From: Deinococcus marmoris
GTDB lineage: Bacteria > Deinococcota > Deinococci > Deinococcales > Deinococcaceae
Assembly (NCBI RefSeq): GCF_001949125.1
Contig: NZ_MSTI01000050.1
Location: forward strand, 1-49,870
Reading direction: 5' to 3'
DNA length: 49,870 nt
Shown here one piece after another: positions 17,892-26,645 of this stretch. The first letter of the stretch is position 1; the number at the start of each line of letters is the position of its first letter. The position numbers and the translations under genes were made by a program. The notes beneath the pieces are model-generated. The model had not been told where the DNA came from. It saw nothing but the letters and a program-made list of their open reading frames with translations, and made no database searches.

Positions 17892-19537
17892 GGTTCACCC
17901 TCCGTCGCCGGGATGCTGACGATGAAGACGCTCTCGCCCGAGCTTCTGAGGTAGTCCAGATGGCCCTCCAGACCCAGCAGATGCTGACGGATCAGGTCCA
18001 GGCCCTGGCCACGGCCCGGACCCTTGGTGGAAAAACCGGGCCGTTGCCAGTGCTGTGCGTCCACACCCGGTCCGCAGTCACGGACCTCGAGTTGCAGACC
18101 CTCGGCATCCTCACCGATCATGACCGTGATGCGGCGCTCGGACTGCTCCTGTACGGCGTCGAAGGCATTCTCGATCAGGTTCCCGGTGATCAGGAGCAAG
18201 GCGTCGATGACCGGTTCCGGCCAGTGGTCGGCCAGCGCCGACGCCGGGTCGACCTGCAAGTGAACGCCCAGTTCGCGGGCGCGGGCAATTTTGCCGGCCA
18301 GCAGGGCCGCCAGTCGCGGTGGGGCGACGCCGCCCACACTGTCACTGACCTGCTGCGCCTGACTGGCCTCGCGCTGAATCACCTGGAGGGCGAGTTCAGG
18401 ACGGCCAATCTGCATCAGGCCCGCGATGGTGTGCAGGCGGTTGGTGAACTCGTGGGTCTGCGAGCGCAGTAGCTCGACGTACTGCCGGGTCTGCGTCAGC
18501 TCCTCGGCCAGCCGCACGGCCTCGGCACGTCCACGGAACAGGACCAGCCGCTGGCCACCAGGGAGCGGGTAACAGGTGAGCAACACCGGTTGTTTTTGCC
18601 ACTCGCTGGGCCGTTCCTGAAAAGAAGTCCCATCCGCACCACTGAGCAGCCCGTGGAGTTCAGGCCACAGCTCGGGCAGGGCGGGCAAGGCCGAGACCTC
18701 GGAGACGCGCAGGTAGGCCAGCGCCCGCGCGTTGGCGAGAATGATGCGCCCGCCGTCCAGCACCAGCACGCCGTCTTGCAGGGCGGTCAGGACCGCGTGA
18801 TGCTGTGAGATCAGGCCAGAGATCTGATCGGGTTCCAGGTCAAACAGGTCGCGGCGCAGCCGTCCACTCAGATATAGGCTGCTGAGCAGCGCAAACAGCA
18901 GACCGAGGCCGTACCACGGCAGCAGGCCCCACATCACCCGCGCGATCCCAGCCTGGACGGTGGGCAGCAGAAAGCCGGTGGACACCAGACCAATCACGTC
19001 GCCGGCTGCGCCGCGCACCTCCGCCTTGCCCCAGATAAAGTCCCTGAACTGCTGCACCCCCACTTCCACGGGGTCTCCATCGGTCAGCACGTCGTCCAGT
19101 CCTCCTCCAGTGCTGATGCGCTGCGCCAGGGCGGGCGGAAAGGGATGGGCGTAACGCATGCCCAGGGGTCCGCCTACCACCAGAAAGTCTGCTCCGATGT
19201 CTGCCTGCATGCGCCGGAGCAGGGGATCGATGGGCAGCGGCACGTCCGGGCGCTCGAAATACGTTCTCACTGTGGGCGTGTTGGCGACGGTGCGCGAGAG
19301 CATCAGCGCACGGTTTCCGCATTCCTGACGCGTCCGCGCCGTCAGGGAGGTGTACTGCACGGTGGCCAGCATCAAGGTCAGCGCAGTGAACACCGTGACC
19401 TGACTGAGAAAGAAGCGCTGCCACATCCGCAGCCTGCGCCAGCGTGCCGGGGGGACCGAGACCCGCGCCAGCCCCGCCGCGCCAGACGGGGCGCGCTGGC
19501 GCAGCGACCTGGGGCTAGAAACGCGCATTGTAGGCAT
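17888..19537 (-). CDS. CitA/DcuS-type sensor histidine kinase
   Basis: The 549-residue membrane kinase has TM1 (about 43-63), an extracytoplasmic sensor with the CitA/DcuS PAS-like (Cache) layout (about 65-195), TM2 (about 200-222), a cytoplasmic PAS (about 240-335) and a kinase core. The phospho-acceptor is H362 in SQTHEFTNRLHTIAGL, typical of this subfamily; the N-box is NLIENAFDAV and the G1 box DCGPG. An Arg-rich N-terminal leader of about 37 residues precedes TM1, so the start may be later. The gene overlaps the solute-binding-protein gene by 23 bp and the regulator by 4 bp, which argues for one signalling unit. Confidence 0.9.
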   Translation of the reverse strand: MPTMRVSSPRSLRQRAPSGAAGLARVSVPPARWRRLRMWQRFFLSQVTVFTALTLMLATVQYTSLTARTRQECGNRALMLSRTVANTPTVRTYFERPDVPLPIDPLLRRMQADIGADFLVVGGPLGMRYAHPFPPALAQRISTGGGLDDVLTDGDPVEVGVQQFRDFIWGKAEVRGAAGDVIGLVSTGFLLPTVQAGIARVMWGLLPWYGLGLLFALLSSLYLSGRLRRDLFDLEPDQISGLISQHHAVLTALQDGVLVLDGGRIILANARALAYLRVSEVSALPALPELWPELHGLLSGADGTSFQERPSEWQKQPVLLTCYPLPGGQRLVLFRGRAEAVRLAEELTQTRQYVELLRSQTHEFTNRLHTIAGLMQIGRPELALQVIQREASQAQQVSDSVGGVAPPRLAALLAGKIARARELGVHLQVDPASALADHWPEPVIDALLLITGNLIENAFDAVQEQSERRITVMIGEDAEGLQLEVRDCGPGVDAQHWQRPGFSTKGPGRGQGLDLIRQHLLGLEGHLDYLRSSGESVFIVSIPATEGEP

Positions 19538-20864
19538 GGATGATCTCGTCGGCCCGGGTCTGCGCCGCCTTCAGCGAGGCGGCCACATCCGCGCCAGCCA
19601 GCACGCGTTCGATGGCAGCATGCAGCACGGCGCGGACCTCGTAAAAGCTCCCGAACAACGCTCCTGCCGTGGCGGGTGAGGCGCGCGTACTGCGGAACTG
19701 ATCGACGGCCACGGTATGCGCCTGACCCGGCTGGAGCCAGCCCTGTTGCCGCAGCAGGTCCACACTGCTCTGCCGCAGAGGATCGTAGCCGCTGAGATGG
19801 TGCCAGGATGCCAGGTTGGCCGTGCTGGTCAGGTAGAGAGCGAAATCCTGGGCAGCGGCAGCGCTCTGCGGCGTGATCTCGCGCGGGATCCACAGGCTGC
19901 TGCCGCCGACCACCAGCCCCTGGCGCGGGCTTCCCTGGGGCACAGGCATCCGGCCCACCTGCACGGTAAATCCCCGCTGGCGGCTGCCGGACAGCACCTG
20001 ACCGATCCGTGACGAGGAGGTCATCAGAAAGGGAATCTGACCTTTGAGAAAGAGCTGGGTGACGCCTGCATTGTCCTCGATCTTGCCGGTGTTGACATAG
20101 TATCCGGCCCGCTGCATCGCGCTGAGCCAGCGCAGAGGCCGCGCGACCGCTTCTCCCATCAGGAATGTCTTCGTGGTCCGGCTCTGCCTGCCGTTGCTGC
20201 CATCGACCCACAGCGCCCCCTGCTGAGCGCTCCACTGTTCGAAATACCACGCGTCCACCGGAAAGGTCAGGCAGGGGCCAGCGCTGCCTGCACGTTTCAA
20301 TGCGCCGCAGGTCTGCGTCAGCCGTTCAAGCGTATCGGGAAGCCGCGTCCCGGCCAGACCAGCCTTTTTCAGCAGCGAGGTGTTGACGTACAGCACCGGA
20401 GACGACGTGTTGAAGGGCAGGCCGTAAAGCTGGCCCCCCACGCGGTAATAGTTCAGGACGGCGGGCAGATAATCGCCGAGCTGCCCAGCGGCGGCGCGGG
20501 AAAGTGGCCGGAAGAGCATGCTGTCTACCGCCAGTTGGGTGCCCGCCTCGGAGATCTGCACCAGGGCGGGCGCTTTGCCCGTGCGTGCGGCGGTGGCCAG
20601 GGCCTGAAACGCCTGTGGATAGTTGGCATACGCCACCGGCCTGACCTGAATGTCGGGGTGCAGGCGATGAAATTCGGCGGCGCGCTCGCGGATCCACTGC
20701 TGGCGGGGAGCATCGGGAAAGATGTGCCAGAACTCAATCAGGGTGGGGGCGGGCAGGGCTGCGGTCTGAGCCGACGCTGTCCGGCCAGCCCCAGCCATGA
20801 ACACGCAGGCCGCCCCCAGCCAGGTCAGCCAGCGACTGAACAGCCGACGGGAACATCCATTCAT
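19515..20864 (-). CDS. Secreted solute-binding protein, probable co-sensor
   Basis: The 449-residue family 1 solute-binding protein has a signal peptide (MNGCSRRLFSRWLTWLGAAC, cleavage near ASA-QT) and the usual start IEFWHIFP with YPQAFQALATAARTGKAPAL. Start at 20864 was chosen because the signal peptide begins there. It is encoded first in a unit with a histidine kinase and regulator, and no permease or ATPase is on this strand. Binding proteins that serve as sensors for two-component systems are known, for example DctB with DctSR in Bacillus and PgtC with PgtBA in Salmonella, so this one may present ligand to the kinase. Sugar or phosphorylated-compound binding is possible; the ligand is not readable. 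Confidence 0.82.
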   Translation of the reverse strand: MNGCSRRLFSRWLTWLGAACVFMAGAGRTASAQTAALPAPTLIEFWHIFPDAPRQQWIRERAAEFHRLHPDIQVRPVAYANYPQAFQALATAARTGKAPALVQISEAGTQLAVDSMLFRPLSRAAAGQLGDYLPAVLNYYRVGGQLYGLPFNTSSPVLYVNTSLLKKAGLAGTRLPDTLERLTQTCGALKRAGSAGPCLTFPVDAWYFEQWSAQQGALWVDGSNGRQSRTTKTFLMGEAVARPLRWLSAMQRAGYYVNTGKIEDNAGVTQLFLKGQIPFLMTSSSRIGQVLSGSRQRGFTVQVGRMPVPQGSPRQGLVVGGSSLWIPREITPQSAAAAQDFALYLTSTANLASWHHLSGYDPLRQSSVDLLRQQGWLQPGQAHTVAVDQFRSTRASPATAGALFGSFYEVRAVLHAAIERVLAGADVAASLKAAQTRADEIIHAYNARF

Positions 20865-20907
20865 CTGCCCCGCATTGTAGAAGCCGCGCCGCAGCGGTTC
20901 CTCTGTC

Positions 20908-20931
20908 GTCCTGAGAATGTGGTCCTGAGAA
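20908..20931. promoter_or_regulatory. Tandem 10-bp direct repeat in the divergent promoter region
   Basis: GTCCTGAGAA occurs at 20908-20917 and 20922-20931, a 14-bp period, in the 210-bp gap between the signalling unit and the importer. It is a candidate binding site for the adjacent response regulator. Confidence 0.4.
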
Positions 20932-21074
20932 CACGTGAACTCAATGCACCAAAGCTTGAGTTTGCCGCTGGCGCTTTGCAGACTCGGCCCGAACCACATT
21001 GTTTTTTTTCGTCCAGGCCGCCGGTGCCCAGCGCGGCGCACTCCCAGATCGCCACATTTCTCTCAGGAGGCTCC

Positions 21075-22085
21075 ATGAAACGACTACTGACCCTTACCCT
21101 TTTTGCCACGGCGGCCACCGCCGGCGCGCAGGGAAACCTGACGTTCGTCTGCGGCGCACAGGCCGATTGGTGCCAGGTGGTGGCCAACGCTTACAAGAAG
21201 GAAACGGGCGGCGAGGCCAAGTTCCTGCGCCTGTCGGCGGGCGAGTCGTTGGCCCGGTTGCGTGCCGAGAAGGCCAACCCCAGCTTCGACGTGCTGTTCG
21301 GCGGCACGGGGGACGTCCACGAGGCAGGCACTAAGGAAAAGCTGCTGACTTTTTACAAGCCCAAGGCGTGGAACGAGTTGTACCCGTCGCTGCGCAAGCA
21401 GGTCAATGACGCCTATATTCCGCTGTACACCGGGGCACTGGGCTTCGCGGTCAACGACACGGTCCTCAAGAAGCGCAACCTGCCCGCCCCCACCGACTGG
21501 CCGGATCTGGGCGATCCCAAGTACAAGGGCCTCGTTGCCATGCCCAACCCCAACACCTCCGGCACGGCCTACACCATGATCACCACCCTGATCCAGATCT
21601 ACGGTGAGGACCAGGCTTTTGACCTCCTGAAGAAGATCCACAACAATGTGCCGCGCAACGGCTACACCCGCCCCGGCTCCGGCGCGGCGTTCCTGGCGGC
21701 GCGCGGCGAGGTGGCCGTGGGCGTGACCTTCCTGCACGACGCGGTGGCGCAGAACGTGCGCGGCTTCCCGGTGCGGGCCGTGGCCCCCAAGGCCGGAACG
21801 GGCACCGAGATCGGCGGCGTCAGTCTGGTCACGGACGGCCCCAACGCCGCCGCAGGCAAGCAGTTTATCGACTTCGTGCTGAAGCCTGAAACGCAGAAAC
21901 TGGCGGCGACGGTGGAATCCTTCCAGATCCAGTCCAACGCCAAAACCCCGGTGGCCGCCGCCTCGCCCAAGCTGGACAAGATCAAGCTGATCGACTACGA
22001 CTTCGGCAAATGGGGCGACAGCGCCACCCGCGCCCGCATCATCTCGCGCTGGACCAAGGAGGTCTTTCCATTACCACGGCGGTAA
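21075..22085 (+). CDS. AfuA/FbpA-like periplasmic substrate-binding protein
   Basis: The 336-residue precursor has a signal peptide (MKRLLTLTLFATAATAGAQG) and starts at an ATG after a strong CAGGAGG. It belongs to the iron(III)/phosphosugar binding-protein group: FDVLFGGTGDVH, MPNPNTSGTAYTMI, NGYTRPGSGAAFLAARGE and a late DYDFGKWG. The paired tyrosines near the C-terminus that hold ferric ion in FbpA were not found. NPNTSGT is, as recalled, like AfuA, which binds sugar phosphates. A phosphorylated sugar or phosphoglycerate-like ligand is therefore at least as likely as iron. It leads an importer operon divergent from a kinase/regulator/binding-protein unit. Confidence 0.82.
   Translation: MKRLLTLTLFATAATAGAQGNLTFVCGAQADWCQVVANAYKKETGGEAKFLRLSAGESLARLRAEKANPSFDVLFGGTGDVHEAGTKEKLLTFYKPKAWNELYPSLRKQVNDAYIPLYTGALGFAVNDTVLKKRNLPAPTDWPDLGDPKYKGLVAMPNPNTSGTAYTMITTLIQIYGEDQAFDLLKKIHNNVPRNGYTRPGSGAAFLAARGEVAVGVTFLHDAVAQNVRGFPVRAVAPKAGTGTEIGGVSLVTDGPNAAAGKQFIDFVLKPETQKLAATVESFQIQSNAKTPVAAASPKLDKIKLIDYDFGKWGDSATRARIISRWTKEVFPLPRR
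22056..22063 (+). promoter_or_regulatory. Strong Shine-Dalgarno pointing at an ATT codon
   Basis: AAGGAGGT lies 6 nt upstream of ATT (22070-22072), which is in frame with the permease. It falls inside the last codons of the binding-protein gene, so coincidence with coding sequence is possible. Confidence 0.4.
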
Positions 22086-22117
22086 CTCCTCCTGTTTCGG
22101 AAAGGAACCGGGCTGGA

Positions 22118-24433
22118 GTGCAGATTGCGCTGCTGCTGTGGCCGCTGCTGGGGCTGCTGGCCTTCTGCGCGCTGCCCTGGGTGCGTGAGGGCCGGGCCTT
22201 TCTGGCAGGCGGGCCAAGTGGCCTGGGGCTGCTGGGAACCCTGCCTGTGCTGTGGGTGCCTCTGGCCGCTCTGGTCGCCACCCTGGCCCTGAGCTTCCTG
22301 GGCCGCGCCACCCGCGCCCCACCCACGCTGGCCGCCGCGCTGACCGGGTTTCTGGTCACGGCGTTTTTCATCGTGTTCAGGAACGAACCTGCCGATCTGG
22401 GCGCCCTGATCACCGCGCTGGCGCTGCTGTCGGTCACCGGCATGGCGCTGTCGGATACCGGGATCATCAAGGCAGACCGCTTCATCGCCAGTTCCACTTT
22501 GTGGGTGGGCCTGTTTCTGATCCTGTTCGTGATGTTTCCGCTGTACAAGGTGCTGCGAAACGCTTTCGGTGAGACGGGATTTTCACTGGAAGCCTTCCGC
22601 AGCGTATTGAGTTCCCCGGCCTTCTTCGTGCTGGAGAACGAAACCACGGCGCGGAGTGAGGCGACGCTGGCGCTGATCGCCACTGTCATCGGCGCAGTGG
22701 CTGGGCTGGGGCTGTCGCTGTGGCGAAAGCGTCCGGTCTGGGCCACTGTGCGGAATACCGTGCTGGCGGCGCTGGGCGTGGGTATTTTCGCCGCGCTGTA
22801 CTTCGGCTTCGGGGCGCTGCGGAACAGCGTGTTGCTGGCAGTCAGTGTGGCGACGGCGGCCACCGCGCTGGCGCTGGCCTTCGCGCTGCTGGGAACGCGC
22901 AGCCGGGTCCCGTTCGGGCCGTATCTGTTTGTTCCGCTGGCGCTGGCGGGGTACGCGATTGGCTCACTGGCGTCCAGCACACCGCAGACTGCCGGGCTGG
23001 GCATCGTGTTCAAGGCAGTGGGCGTGCTGGCCGGAGTCGGGCTGGCGTGGTGGCTGACCCGGCGGCGCATCACGGCGGGCAAGCTGCTGGGCGTCTTCTC
23101 GCTGCTGCCGATCATCACGCCGCCTTTCGTGATCGGCTTCGCCCTGATTTTCCTGCTGGGCCGCCAGGGCCTGATCACCAGCGGCATCCTGGGCTTGGAC
23201 ACCGACGCGCTGCTGGGACCGCTGGGCGTGGGCATCGCGCAGACGCTGGCCTACACTCCGATTGCTTATCTGGTTCTGGTAGGCGTCGTGCAGAGCCTGA
23301 ACGGTACGCTGGAGGAAGCTGCCGTCACCCTGGGCGCGGGCCGCTGGCATGTCCTGAAAACGGTGATCTGGCCCCTGGTGCGCCCCGGCCTCGCCAATGC
23401 CTTCCTGCTGACCATCATTGAAAGTCTGGCCGATTTCGGCAATCCCTTTGTGATGGGCGGCTCCTTCCTGGCGACGCAGGTGTACTTCTCGGTGGAGTTC
23501 AATCCCGCCGAGGCGTCGGTGTACGGCACGGTGCTGCTGGCCCTGAGCGTCTCGGCATTTCTGGCGCAGCAGGCGTGGCTGGGCCGCACCAGTTTCACCA
23601 CGATCACGGGCAAACCCGCGCTGGGCATGGTCACGCCGTTGCCAGCCGTGCTGGAGCGTGTCCTGCTGTTCGTGTTCATGATCTGGGTGCTGTTCGTGGG
23701 CGCGGTGTACGGCAGCATGTTCTTCGGGGCGCTGGTCAAGCTGTGGGGCTTTGACAACACGTTTACCACCGAACACATCCGCAATCTGTCGGTGGGATCG
23801 CTGGGCGTGTTCTTCAATACCCTCAAGATCGCGGCCATCAGCAGTCTGCCCGTGCTGATCCTGAGCGTGGTGATCGCCTACCTGATCACGCGGCAGAAGT
23901 TCTTCGGGCGCGGCTTCATCGAACTCGGCTCGCTGCTGTCCTTCGCCGTGCCCGGCACCGTGATCGGCATCGGGTACATCCTGGCCCTGAACAGCGGCTT
24001 CGCGTACATGACCGGCACCATGCTGATCCTGGTCGTCGCCTTTATCTTCCGCAACATGCCGGTGGGCATCCGTTCCTCTGTGGCCAACCTGCGCCAGATT
24101 GACCCGGCGCTGGAGGAAGCCAGCACGACGCTGCGTGCGGGCAGCCTGACCACGCTGTGGCGGGTGGTGATGCCCCTGATTCGCCCCGCGCTGATCTCGG
24201 CGCTGATCTTCGCCTTCGTGCGCGCCATGACCGCCATCTCGCAGATCATCTTCCTGATCTCCCCCGATCACAAGGTGGTCACCAGCGAGGTGCTGAGCAT
24301 GGTGGAGCGCGGGCAACTCGGCGACGCGGCGGCGCTGTCGGCGCTACTGGTCTTCACGCTGGCCGTCGTCATTGCCCTGATGACCTGGGGCGTGGGACGC
24401 ATGGGCGGATCAAAGGCAGGGGTAAACGTATGA
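22118..24433 (+). CDS. AfuB/FbpB-like double-domain ABC permease
   Basis: The protein, about 771 residues, carries two fused permease domains, each with an ATPase-docking EAA loop: LEEAAVTLGAGRWHVLKTVI and LEEASTTLRAGSLTTLWRVV. A long N-terminal hydrophobic region of several extra membrane segments makes it larger than the usual FbpB of about 500-700 residues. It moves the ligand of the preceding binding protein across the membrane. The first conventional start after the binding-protein stop is GTG at 22118, placed just before the first membrane segment, with a distant AAAGGA. An ATT at 22070 sits 6 nt after AAGGAGGT and would add 16 residues. The downstream ATPase follows after 22 bp. Confidence 0.87.
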   Translation: MQIALLLWPLLGLLAFCALPWVREGRAFLAGGPSGLGLLGTLPVLWVPLAALVATLALSFLGRATRAPPTLAAALTGFLVTAFFIVFRNEPADLGALITALALLSVTGMALSDTGIIKADRFIASSTLWVGLFLILFVMFPLYKVLRNAFGETGFSLEAFRSVLSSPAFFVLENETTARSEATLALIATVIGAVAGLGLSLWRKRPVWATVRNTVLAALGVGIFAALYFGFGALRNSVLLAVSVATAATALALAFALLGTRSRVPFGPYLFVPLALAGYAIGSLASSTPQTAGLGIVFKAVGVLAGVGLAWWLTRRRITAGKLLGVFSLLPIITPPFVIGFALIFLLGRQGLITSGILGLDTDALLGPLGVGIAQTLAYTPIAYLVLVGVVQSLNGTLEEAAVTLGAGRWHVLKTVIWPLVRPGLANAFLLTIIESLADFGNPFVMGGSFLATQVYFSVEFNPAEASVYGTVLLALSVSAFLAQQAWLGRTSFTTITGKPALGMVTPLPAVLERVLLFVFMIWVLFVGAVYGSMFFGALVKLWGFDNTFTTEHIRNLSVGSLGVFFNTLKIAAISSLPVLILSVVIAYLITRQKFFGRGFIELGSLLSFAVPGTVIGIGYILALNSGFAYMTGTMLILVVAFIFRNMPVGIRSSVANLRQIDPALEEASTTLRAGSLTTLWRVVMPLIRPALISALIFAFVRAMTAISQIIFLISPDHKVVTSEVLSMVERGQLGDAAALSALLVFTLAVVIALMTWGVGRMGGSKAGVNV

Positions 24434-24455
24434 ACTGCATTGCCAAGAGGAATCC

Positions 24456-25520
24456 ATGACCGCGACCCAATCCCGCCCCCAAACTTCCGTTTCCAACCCC
24501 CAGGCCGCCCCGGTCAAGCTGGAAGGCGTCACCAAACGCTTCGGCAAGACCACCGCTGTCCAGAGTGCCAATCTGGAGGTGCAACCCGGGACGCTGGTCA
24601 CGCTGCTAGGTCCTTCGGGCTGCGGCAAGACCACCATCCTGCGGATGATCGCCGGACTGGAAACCATCACCGAGGGCAAGCTGTCCATTGACCACGAGGA
24701 CGTGACCCAGCTCTCGGCGGCGCAGCGCGACGTGACGATGGTGTTTCAGAGCTACGCGCTGTTTCCGCACCTGAGTGTGCTGGAAAACGTTGCTTACGGC
24801 CTGCGCGTCGCACGCCGCCCCGACGCTGCCGAGGCTGCCGAGGAAGCCCTGAAACTGGTGGGGCTGGGCGGCTACGGCAGCCGCGCGCCGTCGCAACTGT
24901 CGGGCGGGCAGCAGCAGCGCGTCGCATTGGCCCGCGCGCTGGTCATGAAACCCAAAGTCCTCCTCTTTGACGAGCCGCTGTCCAACCTGGACGCCAAGCT
25001 GCGCCGCCAGATGCGCAACGAGATCCGTGCCATCCAGCAGCAACTGGGGATTACCGCCGTCTACGTGACCCACGATCAGGCCGAGGCGCTGGCAATTTCA
25101 GACGTGGTGGTGGTCATGAGCGCGGGCAAGATTGAGCAGATCGGCACCCCTGAAGACCTGTACCGCCGCCCCGCCAACGCCTTCGTCGCGGATTTCGTCG
25201 GCGAGGCCAACCTGCTGCAAGGCACCTATGACGGGCAGAAACTCGGCTTCGGCAATGTCTTCTTGCCCTACACGCAACCCGGCGCACCCACAGGTGACGT
25301 GCGCGTGCTGGTGCGGCCCGAATCCATCTCGTTCAGCGAGCGCGGGCTGGCGGGGCGCATCACCTCCGGCGCGTATCTGGGGGCCATGACCGAGTACACC
25401 ATCGAAACTTCTGCCGGAGACGTGCTGATCGCCCCACCCTCCGAGGCCACCATCCTGCCCAACGGCAGCGACATCCACCTGGATTTCCGCAGCAACGGCC
25501 TGTACATCCTGCCTGCCTGA
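24456..25520 (+). CDS. AfuC/FbpC-like ABC ATPase
   Basis: The 354-residue ATPase has Walker A GPSGCGKTTIL, Q-loop MVFQSYALFPHLSVL, signature LSGGQQQRVALARAL, Walker B VLLFDEPLSNLDAKLR and H-loop VTHDQAEAL. A C-terminal TOBE-like regulatory region follows (about 260-354, RVLVRPESISF). It powers import through the double-domain permease just upstream. The start is the ATG after AAGAGGAATCC. The secreted Ig-like gene follows after 42 bp without an evident terminator. Confidence 0.92.
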   Translation: MTATQSRPQTSVSNPQAAPVKLEGVTKRFGKTTAVQSANLEVQPGTLVTLLGPSGCGKTTILRMIAGLETITEGKLSIDHEDVTQLSAAQRDVTMVFQSYALFPHLSVLENVAYGLRVARRPDAAEAAEEALKLVGLGGYGSRAPSQLSGGQQQRVALARALVMKPKVLLFDEPLSNLDAKLRRQMRNEIRAIQQQLGITAVYVTHDQAEALAISDVVVVMSAGKIEQIGTPEDLYRRPANAFVADFVGEANLLQGTYDGQKLGFGNVFLPYTQPGAPTGDVRVLVRPESISFSERGLAGRITSGAYLGAMTEYTIETSAGDVLIAPPSEATILPNGSDIHLDFRSNGLYILPA

Positions 25521-25562
25521 ACCCTGCCCCCTGATCCGCCCCCTCTTCAAAAGGAGTTCCCC

Positions 25563-26129
25563 ATGCGCCACCTGATCCTGACCGCCGCCCTGCTGCTGCC
25601 CGCCGCCTCTGCCCAGATGTCCGTTTCAGATATTCCTGCCCTGCCACCAGGGGCCACGGCACAGGCTCCGGCTGCCACGCCTGCCGCTCCCGCCGCCCCC
25701 GCTGTTCAGGCTGGCCCCGTTGCCAAGGTGGAGATTCAGGATGTGGAGATCACGTCCCCGGTCAGCGCGGGCACCACTCCCACTGTCGCCAGCGACGACG
25801 TGGGCGAGGTCATGATTCCGGTCCTGGCCACCGACAAGGACGGCAACTCGGTGGCAGGTGTGGCCGTGACCTGGGAAGTCAAGAACACCGGCAAGAACCC
25901 GGTGTACGTGATTTCCGTGGCCGTGGACGGCAAGGCGACAGACATCGCCGCGACCATTGCCCCGGATGAGACGGTCAAATACGAAACCATGACAGGTTCG
26001 GACGGAACCGTGACGCTGCTGCTGAATGCCACCGCCAGCACCGCCGCCGCGCTGACATTGACCACCTCTGCCGGAGAGGTGAAAAACCTGCGAGACGCCA
26101 AGCAGACGATTGACTGGATTGGTCAGTAA
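25563..26129 (+). CDS. Secreted Ig-like (Big_1-type) protein of unknown function
   Basis: The 188-residue precursor begins with a signal peptide (MRHLILTAALLLPAASAQ), then an Ala/Pro-rich linker (about 30-55), then one beta-rich domain with the invasin/Big_1 flavour: DKDGNSVAGVAVTWEVKNTG and TGSDGTVTLLLNATASTAAA. It starts at an ATG after AAAAGGAG, 42 bp past the ATPase gene, and ends at a strong terminator, so it is probably the last gene of the importer operon. It has no catalytic motif. It may be a surface or periplasmic partner of the transporter; that is only inferred from position. Confidence 0.78.
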   Translation: MRHLILTAALLLPAASAQMSVSDIPALPPGATAQAPAATPAAPAAPAVQAGPVAKVEIQDVEITSPVSAGTTPTVASDDVGEVMIPVLATDKDGNSVAGVAVTWEVKNTGKNPVYVISVAVDGKATDIAATIAPDETVKYETMTGSDGTVTLLLNATASTAAALTLTTSAGEVKNLRDAKQTIDWIGQ

Positions 26130-26154
26130 CCCCGTTGGTGGAATAGCTTTCCTT

Positions 26155-26187
26155 GGTGGTCGCCTGTCTGAGGCGGCCACCTTTTTT
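26155..26187 (+). terminator. Rho-independent terminator of the importer operon
   Basis: GGTGGTCGCC and GGCGGCCACC form a 10-bp stem (one G-U pair) with a 7-nt loop and are followed by six T. It lies 26 bp after the stop of the Ig-like gene. Confidence 0.92.
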
Positions 26188-26195
26188 GCAGATCA

Positions 26196-26329
26196 TACGG
26201 ATTCCGTCTGTTTCGTGCAGGAATCGGGACAGCGCCAATTCCTGCACTCCACGCCCGGAACCCGTTTTTCTCCTTCTCGCTCCGCTCGGATTTCCAGGTG
26301 TTTTCAACACCTTTCAATCGGAGTCCGTA
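26196..26329 (-). mobile_element. Miniature inverted-repeat element, copy C
   Basis: This is a well-preserved copy, opposite in orientation to A: TACGGATTCCGTCTG at the left, ATTTCCAGGTGTTTTCAACACC inside in shorter matched blocks, and CGGAGTCCGTA at the right. Perfect TCA duplications flank it (26193-26195 and 26330-26332). It inserted just after the terminator of the importer operon. Confidence 0.9.
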
Positions 26330-26332
26330 TCA

Positions 26333-26645
26333 CCAACCTTTGGGCTGAGGTCGGGTGATGCGGGCTGTTGCACCTCCCAATCTGCTGGTCAAAAAAAGCC
26401 ATGCCGCTCCCTGCCCTGAGCGTGATTTGCCACAGTCAAGAAATCCGACTCTTCATGGGCGGATCAAGTCTGCCCGTCCTTCCTGAAAAATCCTGAACAT
26501 CTTTTGCCCGATTTTTAACGTGGTGGCCGCGCCGCCCGTCTGTCTTGCCACTGCTGGCCGCAGTTTGATCGTGACAGGGCCAAAGCTTCAGATTTCGTTG
26601 CGACTCGCCCCGCGTGCTGGGCAGACCACCCATACTGCCCGGACC
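26333..26645. other. Upstream region of the uvrA2 gene, no gene recognised
   Basis: The stretch must hold the uvrA2 promoter, but no clear -35/-10 pair stands out. Two T-rich tracts (around 26489 and 26511) lie in its middle. Confidence 0.35.

Noticed and set aside
21075..22085. Calling the binding protein a ferric-iron FbpA outright
   Set aside because: The twin-tyrosine iron site was not found and the NPNTSGT stretch recalls AfuA; ligand left open.
22964..24316. A long open frame antisense to the double-domain permease
   Set aside because: It is rich in Gln, His, Asp and Arg, as expected for the complement of hydrophobic GC-rich codons, and has no motif.
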